Shown piece after piece: positions 8,482 to 16,302 of a stretch of 38,771 nucleotides of DNA (positions are counted from its first letter, which is position 1; every line of letters begins with the position of its first letter). The DNA is from UBA8437 sp963933195 (GTDB lineage: Bacteria; Planctomycetota; Planctomycetia; Planctomycetales; Planctomycetaceae). Below the pieces are notes generated by a model. The model was not told the origin of the DNA and did no database searches. It saw only the letters and a list, made by a program, of their open reading frames with translations. Where the stretch lies: contig CAWVUS010000018.1 of assembly GCA_963933195.1 (NCBI GenBank), forward strand, positions 1 through 38,771, given 5' to 3'. A program made the position numbers and the translations under genes.

Positions 8482-9897
8482 ATGCAGCCCATAGACAATT
8501 CGACACCACCGCAACGCTCGCCAGATTCCACCAGGATTCTCGAGCGTCTTGCCGAAGGTGTTGGTCCCAAGAACTACGAGAATTGGTTTCTGGGTCGCTG
8601 CACGGTCACCGTTGAAGACGACGAGGTGTGTTTCGGAGTGGGCAGTCCGTTCGTGGTCAGCTGGATGCAGCGTCAATTCCGCGAGGCACTGCAGTCGGCA
8701 GCCACCGATGTCCTGGGACCATCGGCTCGGATCCGGTTGGACGTGGATCCGCGAGTCATGCCCGAAGTGGTTGGCACCAGCGATCCGTTGGCCAGGAATT
8801 CCAAGCCGTCGGCCGATCGCGACACTGCCGGAGGAGACACCCGGCAGGGGACGCGGCGGCGTTTTGCCGACCTGGTCGACTTTGTCGTTGGCGACTGCAA
8901 CAGGTTGGCCTGGACGGCCGCATCTCGCATTTGTGATGCGCCGGCAGAGGGACTCAGTCCACTCTACATTCACGGCCACGTCGGGGTTGGCAAGACGCAC
9001 TTGCTCGAGGGGATTTATGGCCGCATTCGTCGAATGTATCCGTCCTTGCGAGTGACGTACCTGACGGCCGAGACCTTCACGAATTACTTCACCGCGGCGT
9101 TGCGGGACCGGTCGACCCCGGGATTCCGTCAGAGATTTCGCAGTATCGACGTCTTGCTGGTCGACGATGTCGATTTTCTGGACGGCAAACGCGTGGTGCA
9201 GGAAGAGTTTCTGCACACGATCAAGCAGCTCGAGTCTCATGGCAGCCAGGTGGCGTTGACCGCCAACCAGCACCCGAGGTTGTTGCCAAAGTTCAGCGAA
9301 GAACTCAGCTCGCGTTTGATGGCCGGCCTGGTCTGCCGGATCGAGCCACCGGAAATCGGGACTCGTCGTGAGATCGTCGGTCGCGTGGCCGAGCGGATGT
9401 CGGTGAGTTTTACTCCCGAGTCGTTGTCGGTGATTTCGCGGCGATTTGTTCACAATGTCCGGGAGTTGAAAGGGGCCTTGCACTGTTTGCAGAACTGGTC
9501 GATCGCTGCGGGGCGACAGCGGGTCTCTGCTCCGGTGGCGCGGCAGGTCCTGGCAGAATTGGAACGCGACTGTATCCGCATTGTCGCGTTGGGTGATGTG
9601 GAGCGTGCTGTCTGCTCGTTGTTTGGTGTTCGAGCCGACGAGTTGAAGTCCTCGCGCAGGACCCGGAGCCTGGTGCAACCGCGGATGCTGGCCATGTTCC
9701 TGTCTCGCAAACACACCCAGGCCGCCTACAGCGAGATTGGCGAGTTCTTTGGCGGCCGGAATCACAGCACCGTGATGTCGGCAGTAGCGAAGGTCGAGGA
9801 CTGGCTGGCGACCGACGCGCCGGTGATGGTCAGCGCGGATTCCTGGTCGATCCAGGACGTCGTTGATTCGATCGAGCAGCAGCTGTTGGCCAGCTGA
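8482..9897 (+). CDS. dnaA: Chromosomal replication initiator protein DnaA
   Basis: The protein has 471 residues from ATG 8482; a TTG eleven codons upstream is the alternative start. AAA+ motifs are present: Walker A GHVGVGKTH at 165-173, Walker B VLLVDD at 224-229, sensor 1 LTANQHP, arginine-finger box SSRLMAGL near 277 and sensor 2 HNVRELKGAL near 327. The C-terminal domain IV carries the DNA-binding signature YSEIGEFFGGRNHSTV (about 416-431), where most DnaA proteins have GGRDHSTV/TTV; here Asp is Asn. The N-terminal domain I (NYENWFLGR, FVVSWMQRQF) is recognisable and the linker is short. The protein binds ATP and opens the origin. The usual neighbours dnaN, recF and gyrB are absent, so this could be either the sole dnaA in a rearranged locus or a paralogue. 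Confidence 0.9.
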   Translation: MQPIDNSTPPQRSPDSTRILERLAEGVGPKNYENWFLGRCTVTVEDDEVCFGVGSPFVVSWMQRQFREALQSAATDVLGPSARIRLDVDPRVMPEVVGTSDPLARNSKPSADRDTAGGDTRQGTRRRFADLVDFVVGDCNRLAWTAASRICDAPAEGLSPLYIHGHVGVGKTHLLEGIYGRIRRMYPSLRVTYLTAETFTNYFTAALRDRSTPGFRQRFRSIDVLLVDDVDFLDGKRVVQEEFLHTIKQLESHGSQVALTANQHPRLLPKFSEELSSRLMAGLVCRIEPPEIGTRREIVGRVAERMSVSFTPESLSVISRRFVHNVRELKGALHCLQNWSIAAGRQRVSAPVARQVLAELERDCIRIVALGDVERAVCSLFGVRADELKSSRRTRSLVQPRMLAMFLSRKHTQAAYSEIGEFFGGRNHSTVMSAVAKVEDWLATDAPVMVSADSWSIQDVVDSIEQQLLAS

Positions 9898-9907
9898 GGC
9901 GAGACGG

Positions 9908-11218
9908 TCAGGGGATCGTCTGGGACGGCGGGTTCAGCAATCGTCGCACGGCATCGCGGTTGGTCGACGCGCTCTCGCCGAGCTCTTTCTCGAAGTCCGA
10001 CAGGGGATCGCTGGAGAGAGGTGCTGGAGCCTGCCGGTTGGGGGTTGGTTCCAGGACAGGTGGGCTTGTGACCGGTTGGGGGGGGACGGCTGCGGTTGGC
10101 GTGGTCGCGTTGCGCGGCACCAGCGAACCGGGTCCGATGCCGAGGCCCAGCCTGGCGGCACTCCGCGAAAACTCGGGAGAAATCCTGCGGCTGGGTGAAG
10201 TGGCCCCGACAGGGGTGATTGGTCCGGATCCTGGTTCGAGCGGATCGGCGGTGGTGTTCCAGGGAATGGGACGCGACGGGAGGTCGGCGGCCGGAGCCGG
10301 AATCAGTTCGTGAGCGGCGGTCTTGGCGGGGAGTGGATTGGCCGGAATGGAATCGGTTGGCGCCTCGGTGATGGCCGCAGGGACGAGTGGGATTTCGGAT
10401 CGGGGCATGGCCTTGGCTGGAGCCTGGATTTCCCGTCGGGCGGGAAGTGGGTCAGCGAGAGGGGCGGGAAGTGACCTGGGCGAGTCTGCTGTGACCGGGG
10501 TGATTTCGGCAGTGGTGGCTGCTGCGGTGATCGTCGGAGAACTCACGATGGCGGGGCGGCCCTTGGGGAAGAGTTGAGCCATCTTTGCCTGGGCTTCGGC
10601 TTCGGAGCCAGCCCGCCTGAGAGTGGTGAGGGCATCATCGAACCGACCTTGTCGGGCCTGGACGGTGCCAAGATTGTTGAGTGCGAAGGAGTTCTGGGGA
10701 TCGATTGTGAGAGCTCCATTCAGCAGCGATTCCGCGGCCTCGAGGTCGAATCGTCGCAGTTTTGAGTAGCCGAAATCACTGAGCAGGTTGGAGTTGTCTG
10801 GCGAGGCGGCGATCGCTGTTTCGAAGTGTTGGTCGCTGGCACCGTAGTTGTGTTGTCGACCGGTGATGATGGCCATCAGGTGGTGAGCTTCGACGTGTTT
10901 GGGCTGGTCCTGGAGGACAGCCTGGAGATGGCCCGCGGCCTCGGTGAGTCGTCCCTTGTGAAAGGCATCACGGCCGGCGGTGAGCTGGGTTGCGGTGGAC
11001 TGTGGGGAGAGTTGCTCGTCGGACCGTGCGTCGACAGCGGCACGACCAGCGTCAGGACCATCGAGTGAATCTGGAGGATTGGGAACCTGGGGTTTGCCGC
11101 CGGCCCAGCCGGGCAAGTGGAAGGAGGATCCAACGTCGGGTTTGAATATGGAGGACCGGCATCCGGCCAGTACCAACAGCATTATCAACCCACCGGTGCA
11201 ATAGGCGGCACGGTTCAT
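9908..11218 (-). CDS. TPR-containing lipoprotein
   Basis: The protein has 436 residues. The N-terminal signal peptide ends in LVLAGC with Cys20 as predicted lipidation site. Residues about 75-215 form tetratricopeptide repeats (AGRDAFHKGRLTEAAGHLQAVLQ; NALNNLGTV-type units; ARQGRFDDALTTLRRA). After about residue 225 the chain becomes a long Pro/Ala-rich low-complexity stretch up to about 400, then a short charged tail. The arrangement suggests an envelope-anchored scaffold; it loosely resembles TadD/PilF-like pilotins, but no pilus genes are present here. The gene stops 10 bases from the dnaA stop (convergent). A likely promoter lies at 11298-11327. Confidence 0.75.
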   Translation of the reverse strand: MNRAAYCTGGLIMLLVLAGCRSSIFKPDVGSSFHLPGWAGGKPQVPNPPDSLDGPDAGRAAVDARSDEQLSPQSTATQLTAGRDAFHKGRLTEAAGHLQAVLQDQPKHVEAHHLMAIITGRQHNYGASDQHFETAIAASPDNSNLLSDFGYSKLRRFDLEAAESLLNGALTIDPQNSFALNNLGTVQARQGRFDDALTTLRRAGSEAEAQAKMAQLFPKGRPAIVSSPTITAAATTAEITPVTADSPRSLPAPLADPLPARREIQAPAKAMPRSEIPLVPAAITEAPTDSIPANPLPAKTAAHELIPAPAADLPSRPIPWNTTADPLEPGSGPITPVGATSPSRRISPEFSRSAARLGLGIGPGSLVPRNATTPTAAVPPQPVTSPPVLEPTPNRQAPAPLSSDPLSDFEKELGESASTNRDAVRRLLNPPSQTIP

Positions 11219-11297
11219 CAGAAACTTCCCGGATCGAGCGTGTAGACGGAATGGCGCGCTGTTCGGTGAGGAACCCCGTGCCGTTTCGAACCGCGGG

Positions 11298-11327
11298 GTT
11301 ATAAGACAGGCGAGTGCGGGCTGTCGA
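11298..11327 (-). promoter_or_regulatory. Predicted promoter for the TPR lipoprotein gene
   Basis: On the minus strand TCGACA (11327-11322), an 18-base spacer and TATAAC (11303-11298), each 5/6 to the sigma-70 consensus. The predicted leader is about 70 bases. Confidence 0.45.
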
Positions 11328-11355
11328 GACCCAATTGACGATTGGGATCAGGTCT

Positions 11356-11369
11356 CACCTCGCGAGGTG
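11356..11369. repeat. 14-base perfect palindrome
   Basis: CACCTCGCGAGGTG reads the same on both strands. It lies just 3' of the stop of the membrane protein gene (stop at 11374) and upstream of the lipoprotein promoter. It could be an operator or a transcript-end hairpin; there is no T-run. Confidence 0.4.
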
Positions 11370-11373
11370 TTGG

Positions 11374-12621
11374 TCAGTCCAACCGGGCGGTTCCGGGACC
11401 GGGTTTTCCACGGGTGGCCAGGATCAGGCCCTGGAGAACCAGGAACAAGACCAGTGGTGCGATCCAGGCAATCCGGGCAATACCAAGCAACGTCTGCATC
11501 CAGGCGGCCGGTGGAGTGTCGATGACGATCCGCCCCGGGGTGACCCGGATTCCCTGTTGATCGAGCTGTTTCTCGATCTCGGAGCGACGGTCTTCATCGA
11601 CCGCCGTATTGGAAGTGGCGGCAACGACGATTGGCACGCGGACGTGGTGGATGCGTCCTGCGATTTGTTTGAGTTGTTGCGCTCCGTCCTGGGAGAGATC
11701 ACTGGAATCGGGTTGGAAAGCATCGTCTTTGAGTAAAAACCCGACCTGGTCGGCACGTCCACCCCGGGTGCTGGTGGGGTCGAGGACTGCCCCCAGCACC
11801 AGTAGGATCACCAGGCCCAGCAATGTGAGAAGTAGCAGCAAGCAGCCAACAGCTGCCATCTGGCTCTTGAAGACAGTTCGCTCGGATGTCGGTTCGTGAT
11901 GCAGGTCGATGGCACGCCGACGCCGTGCGGATTCCAGGATCGCGGCGAAGGTCTCGACCAGGTCGACGAGTTCGTCAAGTTCCAGGTGAGTTGATCCGGT
12001 GGTGATCCGGGACCATTCGTTTTCGGTCACCGGATCGGCTGTTGCCTGGCTGGTCAATTCGAGCGGAGTGTCGCCCCGGTGCAACGATGCGGCGGGCGAG
12101 TCGGAGGTGGTCCGGTGCGTCCAGGTGGCGGTCGTTCCGTTGTCGGCACTCAGGGTGACGGTGGCTGTTGTGGCAAGTGTGGCGGTGACCTGGTCGAACC
12201 GGCCGGCGAGTCGTCCCAGGAGTGCGAGGTCGGAAAAGAGCAGGGACTCGGCCGGTCGATTGTCGGCTCGATCGATCCTGATCGGAGACGTCTCGCCAGG
12301 AGGATCTTCGTTGCGAGGGTGTCCGGCGAGAGCGGGCAGCCAGCAGCGGACCTGGGAATTCGTGTCGGCGGCGACGAGAGCGATCCGATGGACGACGGCC
12401 GTGTCCAGGTGTGGTCCGACCACGATGACCAGGGGGCGTTGACTTTCCAGTAGCGACAGTGCGACTGCCAGGTGATCCTCGCCAGGGCCAGCCAGGATCA
12501 CCAGGTCGGGAAGTTCGGCGGTATCGGTCTGGATGCGACTGAGGGGGTCGCGATCGATGTGATCGATTAGCGCGGACGCATGCGGTGAGTCGCCGAGCAC
12601 CAGGACCGAACGGATCGTCAT
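11374..12621 (-). CDS. Membrane protein with Rossmann/oxidoreductase-like N-terminus and OmpA-like segment
   Basis: The protein has 415 residues. Residues 1-250 look like a worn Gfo/Idh/MocA oxidoreductase: an opening strand-turn-helix (SVLVLGDSPHASALIDHI) in place of GxGxxG, a second strand LVIVVGP, and a segment ending ETFAAILESARRRRAIDL, typical of the end of that fold. The catalytic EKP motif is not seen, so dehydrogenase activity is doubtful. Two membrane helices follow at about 255-280 and 383-402. Between them, residues 301-367 (FQPDSSDLSQDGAQQLKQIAGRI...) resemble an OmpA-like peptidoglycan-binding fold, which would then be periplasmic. The start lies 2 bases after the mtnA stop, so it is co-transcribed with mtnA. 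Function unknown; domain names are inferred by eye. Confidence 0.6.
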   Translation of the reverse strand: MTIRSVLVLGDSPHASALIDHIDRDPLSRIQTDTAELPDLVILAGPGEDHLAVALSLLESQRPLVIVVGPHLDTAVVHRIALVAADTNSQVRCWLPALAGHPRNEDPPGETSPIRIDRADNRPAESLLFSDLALLGRLAGRFDQVTATLATTATVTLSADNGTTATWTHRTTSDSPAASLHRGDTPLELTSQATADPVTENEWSRITTGSTHLELDELVDLVETFAAILESARRRRAIDLHHEPTSERTVFKSQMAAVGCLLLLLTLLGLVILLVLGAVLDPTSTRGGRADQVGFLLKDDAFQPDSSDLSQDGAQQLKQIAGRIHHVRVPIVVAATSNTAVDEDRRSEIEKQLDQQGIRVTPGRIVIDTPPAAWMQTLLGIARIAWIAPLVLFLVLQGLILATRGKPGPGTARLD

Positions 12622-12623
12622 GA

Positions 12624-13685
12624 TCAGGCTCCGCCGTTGCCCAGCATCTGTTGGATCGACGTCCGGTTGACCGGCTGGATCACTCCCCGCTCGGTGATCA
12701 ACGCGGTGATCAATTCGGCGGGAGTGACGTCGAATGCGGGGTTCCAGGTGTCGACGTCGTCGGGAGCGGTCTGCCGCCCGAACCCGCGGGTGATCTCCGT
12801 GCCCGCTCTCTCCTCGATCGGGATCTCATTTCCGCTTTCAATGGCGAAATCAAAGGTGCTTCGCGGTGCGGCGATAAAGAAGGGCACCTGGTGTTGTCGT
12901 GCGAGGACAGCCAGTGCGTAGGTCCCGATCTTGTTCGCCGCGTCCCCATTGGCGGCGATGCGATCGGCCCCGGTGATCACCGCCTGGACTCGTCCCTGTT
13001 GCATGGCCCAGGCGGCCATCGAATCACAGATCAGCGTGGTGGGGATTCCGTGCCGGGTGAGTTCCCAGGTGGTCAACCTGGCGCCTTGCAGCAGTGGACG
13101 CGTCTCATCGACGTAGACGTGGATCGCCCGTCCCTGGTCGGCGGCGGCAAATAGCACCGCCAGTGCGGTGCCTGGGCCGGCGGTGGCCAGTCCGCCGGCA
13201 TTGCAGTGCGTGAGCACGCCACTTCCGTCGGGCAGCAACCCCGCACCGTGTTGACCGATGGACTCGCACATCTGTCGATCCTCGTCCTGGATCGCTCTGG
13301 CCTCCTCGAGCAACAGATCGTGCAGCGGGCCGGGCTGGAGCGACTGGTCGGCTGCTGCCGTGTCGTTCAGACGGGCCAACGCCCAGTTGAGGTTGATTGC
13401 GGTGGGCCGACTGTCGGCCAGGATGGCGGTGACCCTGCCCAGTTGCCGGTCGAACTCGTCCCGAGAACTCTCCCGCTCCGATTGCAGTCCGGTCACCACA
13501 CCGTAGGCCGCGGCGACCCCGATGGCCGGGGCTCCGCGGACTCTCAGGCTCTTGATGGACTCGACCACGTCCTCGAGTTGCCGACAGGGACGCTGCTGGA
13601 CGTCCAGGGGCAACAGGGTCTGGTCGAGCAGTTCGAGGTGGCCGGTGGCCGCGTCACCGTGCCAGGCCAGGGTGGGAGGGGTCAT
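12624..13685 (-). CDS. mtnA: S-methyl-5-thioribose-1-phosphate isomerase
   Basis: The protein has 353 residues, normal for MtnA, which converts methylthioribose-1-phosphate to methylthioribulose-1-phosphate in methionine salvage. Conserved elements are RVRGAPAIG at about 48-56, the catalytic Cys161 in THCNAGGLATAG, DETRPLLQGARLT at 193-205, the catalytic Asp241 in GADRIAANGDAANKIGT, and the C-terminal GNEIPIEER. eIF2B-alpha-like paralogues lack this combination, so the call is specific. It sits between the NIPSNAP gene (7 bases upstream) and the membrane protein gene (2 bases downstream), all on the minus strand. No other methionine salvage genes are visible. Confidence 0.95.
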   Translation of the reverse strand: MTPPTLAWHGDAATGHLELLDQTLLPLDVQQRPCRQLEDVVESIKSLRVRGAPAIGVAAAYGVVTGLQSERESSRDEFDRQLGRVTAILADSRPTAINLNWALARLNDTAAADQSLQPGPLHDLLLEEARAIQDEDRQMCESIGQHGAGLLPDGSGVLTHCNAGGLATAGPGTALAVLFAAADQGRAIHVYVDETRPLLQGARLTTWELTRHGIPTTLICDSMAAWAMQQGRVQAVITGADRIAANGDAANKIGTYALAVLARQHQVPFFIAAPRSTFDFAIESGNEIPIEERAGTEITRGFGRQTAPDDVDTWNPAFDVTPAELITALITERGVIQPVNRTSIQQMLGNGGA

Positions 13686-13692
13686 CGGGAGA

Positions 13693-14154
13693 TCACTTCA
13701 CGGGCGAGTAGTCGGTCGGGTTGAGGAACCGCGAGACAACCTTGGTGACGATGGGGCCATTCTTGCGTGATTCCGCGAACGCCTTCTTCCATTCGGGATC
13801 CTTGATGAACGCACTCCAACTTCTGGCGGCCGTCTGGCGGTCCTTGTGAGCCAGTACATAGACCAGCGTGTTGCTCTTGAGTTTCGGGTCATCGGGGGTC
13901 CAGTAGCCGATGTTCTTCATGCCGTGCCGGGTGAAGATTTTCATCGTGTGATCGGCAAACCGCTTGTGGAGGTCATCGAGTTTTCCCGGTGCCGTGGTGT
14001 AGGTTCGCAATTCATACACCCGTGTCGATTTCCGGTCCGTGTCCCTGGCACTGGCGCCGGGACCGGTTCCCAGGAACAGGGCCCCGATGACCAGCCCGAG
14101 CAATCCGGCCAGGGTGAGAGAGGCCAGGGGAGGAGCCTGGTGCGGGATCGTCAT
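13693..14154 (-). CDS. NIPSNAP family protein with N-terminal export signal
   Basis: The protein has 153 residues. After an N-terminal hydrophobic segment (about 10-30, LASLTLAGLLGLVIGALFL) comes a NIPSNAP ferredoxin-like domain: RVYELRTYTTAPGKLDDLHKRF, TRHGMKNIGYWTPDD, LVYVLAHKDRQTAARSWSAF and the closing FLNPTDYSP. The fold is typical of stress-responsive alpha/beta-barrel dimers. No catalytic function is established for the family. The hydrophobic start suggests export or membrane anchoring, which is frequent in planctomycete members. An AAGGA ribosome site precedes the ATG. It lies between tatC and mtnA in the same direction. Confidence 0.88.
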   Translation of the reverse strand: MTIPHQAPPLASLTLAGLLGLVIGALFLGTGPGASARDTDRKSTRVYELRTYTTAPGKLDDLHKRFADHTMKIFTRHGMKNIGYWTPDDPKLKSNTLVYVLAHKDRQTAARSWSAFIKDPEWKKAFAESRKNGPIVTKVVSRFLNPTDYSPVK

Positions 14155-14203
14155 GAGTGATGTCCTTCGCGGGGGCGGGATTGGACGGCTGGGTGGTCGT
14201 GTT

Positions 14204-16036
14204 TCAGATCGTTGCCGGCTGGAATGGATTGCGGTTGGTCATGTATTGGCAAAGCCAGATGCCCAGTTCGTAGAGCACGATCAGGGGGAGCATCATCAGT
14301 ACCATGCTGGCTGGATCGGCCGGTGTGAGCATCATCGAGAGGATCGAGATGACCAGGATGGCCACGCGTCGCTTGCTGCGGTAGACCTCGGTGTCGGCAA
14401 TCGAGAGCTGGTTGAGGAAGAGCATCACCAACGGCAACTGGAAACTGACACCAAAGAGCAGCGGCAGCATCACGGCGAACGAGATCCATTCGGAGAGTCG
14501 AATCTGCGGGCTGACTCCGAGCCAGTCATTGAATCCCAGCAGGAACGTGAGCACAAAGGGGAAGACCAGGTAGAAGCAGAACAGGATGCCACCCAGGAAC
14601 AGTACGAGCGAAAAGGGGAGGAAGACAAAGACGTAGCGTTGCTCGTGGGGATACAGCCCGGCGGCGACGAACAGCCAGACCTGGTAGAAGATCCACGGGC
14701 TGGTCAGGACCACGCCACCGATCAATGCGACCTTGAGGTAGGTCATGAAGGCTTCCTGCACGTTGAGCGTGATCGGTTTGTTCATGCGGTCGGCGGTGGT
14801 GCGGAATATGGCAAACTCGTCGGCGACCAGTTGCAGGGGCACCGGTCTCTCGTTGGGCGCGGTCTCGAGCTTGGGGAACCGATCGGGATCAGAGCGGTGC
14901 AGCACGTCGGCGAGTTGAGTGGGGCGGACGTAGACGATGACACTGGATTGTTCACTGGCCGAGACGAAGGACTCGCCTCCGGTCTGGCTGGCCGAGTCGG
15001 TGTCGACATTGAGGTTGAGCGTCTTGAGTGCCTTGAGCGCCTTGAGTGATTCGAGGCCCGTGTCGGAGATGCGGGTGCCGGCGAGCTCGAGTCGGACCAG
15101 GTTCGGGCATCCAGCCACGACAGCCGCGAGGCCCTCGTCGGTGATCCCCTCGCCGGAGATTGCCAGCGAGGTGAGGGAACCCAGCCCACCGAGGTGCTGG
15201 AGTCCCAGGTCGGTGATCGAGGTGCCGACCAGGTTGAGTTCTTCGAGTTGATCGAGGCCGGAGATTGTTTTCAGGCCGTCATCGGTCACTTCGGGGCTGG
15301 AAACCAGGAGTGTCCTGAGTTCGCCCAGGGCGGTGATCGTATCGATCCCGTCGTCGGTAATTGTGGTGCCGGTGAGATTGAGTTGCTGGAGTCCCTCGAG
15401 GCGAATGATGTGTTGCAGCCCATCGTCGGTGATGCTGGCGTCGCGGAGATCGAGGGTGGTCAGCACGTCGAGTCGCTTGGGGTCGAGCCGTTCGAGGTGG
15501 TCGTCGTTGATCTCAGGGCCGCTGAGGGCGACCGAGACGACCTGGTGTTGTGCGTTGAGCTGACAGCGGACCCCGTATTCGACGAGGTCGGCCAGGCCGG
15601 CGACCGAGACCGCGTTGGCCTGGATGAGGAGATCGGGGCGAGCCTTGTCGAGAGCCTGCAGGTCAGCGGTGGCGGCGTTGGTGCCGGACAACTCCACTTC
15701 CTGGAGCGACGGAAAAGAGGCCAGCGCCCGGACACCCTTGCCGGTGACCCGAGGTTTTCCATCGTAGATCGGTTCCCCGGTTGCCCACGCCTGGAGTTGG
15801 TCCCAGAAGTTGAAGCCGGTGATGTCGTCCTGGCTGGAGATCCCCTGGGCTCGCAACGCGTCGTCGATCGGGGCGCGGATGACTCCGACGAGGCGGTCAC
15901 CGAAAATCAGCGTGACGGTCACGCCGATGATCAGGCCGAAAATGGCCTTCAGCAGGTGCTGCCGGAGAACCTCGAGGTGGTCCCCGAAGCTCATCGTGCT
16001 TTCGTTGAAGAGGTCCTTGGAGTTTCTGGCGGCCAT
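14204..16036 (-). CDS. tatC: Sec-independent translocase subunit TatC with an inserted leucine-rich-repeat domain
   Basis: The protein has 610 residues, against about 250 for ordinary TatC. Residues 13-60 are the TatC N-terminus: MSFGDHLEVLRQHLL, with Glu22 matching the signal-peptide-contacting Glu of E. coli (E15), then helix 1 (about 31-46). From about 60 to 415 there is an extra segment in the position of the first periplasmic loop. It includes at least six LRR units of ~24 residues (ITDDGLQHI 202, ITDDGIDTI 227, VTDDGLKTI 250, ITDLGLQHL 274, ITDEGLAAV 298, ISDTGLESL 323). TatC resumes with SPWIFYQVWLFVAAGLYPHE (446-465; Glu465 equals E. coli E103) and helices 3-6. No tatA/tatB is in the window. 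The reading frame is continuous, so this is a domain insertion, not a frameshift. Confidence 0.93.
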   Translation of the reverse strand: MAARNSKDLFNESTMSFGDHLEVLRQHLLKAIFGLIIGVTVTLIFGDRLVGVIRAPIDDALRAQGISSQDDITGFNFWDQLQAWATGEPIYDGKPRVTGKGVRALASFPSLQEVELSGTNAATADLQALDKARPDLLIQANAVSVAGLADLVEYGVRCQLNAQHQVVSVALSGPEINDDHLERLDPKRLDVLTTLDLRDASITDDGLQHIIRLEGLQQLNLTGTTITDDGIDTITALGELRTLLVSSPEVTDDGLKTISGLDQLEELNLVGTSITDLGLQHLGGLGSLTSLAISGEGITDEGLAAVVAGCPNLVRLELAGTRISDTGLESLKALKALKTLNLNVDTDSASQTGGESFVSASEQSSVIVYVRPTQLADVLHRSDPDRFPKLETAPNERPVPLQLVADEFAIFRTTADRMNKPITLNVQEAFMTYLKVALIGGVVLTSPWIFYQVWLFVAAGLYPHEQRYVFVFLPFSLVLFLGGILFCFYLVFPFVLTFLLGFNDWLGVSPQIRLSEWISFAVMLPLLFGVSFQLPLVMLFLNQLSIADTEVYRSKRRVAILVISILSMMLTPADPASMVLMMLPLIVLYELGIWLCQYMTNRNPFQPATI

Positions 16037-16244
16037 GGTGTTGTTGGCGTGTTGAGACTAGTCGAGGGTGAGGATCTTGAGGGGTGTTGACCGGGGTGTG
16101 CCAGCTCCTGGGAACGTCACCAGGAACTCGACCGGAGCCGTCAGCACGGAACCCGGACAGGCGGTGGCCAGCCCGGCCACCCAGCGAGCCGCGCGGGGCA
16201 CCCGACGGGAATCCCATCAGGCCTTTGGCGCGGCTTGTTCTCCA

Positions 16245-16272
16245 ATTGTAGATCGCTGCGGGGGGGTGTCAA
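16245..16272 (-). promoter_or_regulatory. Strong sigma-70-like promoter upstream of tatC
   Basis: On the minus strand TTGACA (16272-16267, perfect), a 16-base spacer and TACAAT (16250-16245, 5/6). Transcription would begin near 16238 and give a leader of about 200 bases before the tatC ATG at 16036. No small gene in that leader is convincing. Confidence 0.6.
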
Positions 16273-16302
16273 CGGTGCCCCCCACTGACAGGTTCGATTG
16301 GC

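Noticed and set aside
8380..9765. 461-aa antisense frame over dnaA
   Set aside because: Shadow frame in GC-rich DNA; the plus strand encodes all DnaA motifs.
15897..16217. 106-aa minus-strand frame in the tatC leader
   Set aside because: Arg/Gly/His-rich, no family resemblance, overlaps tatC by ~140 bases; also not a tatA/tatB gene.
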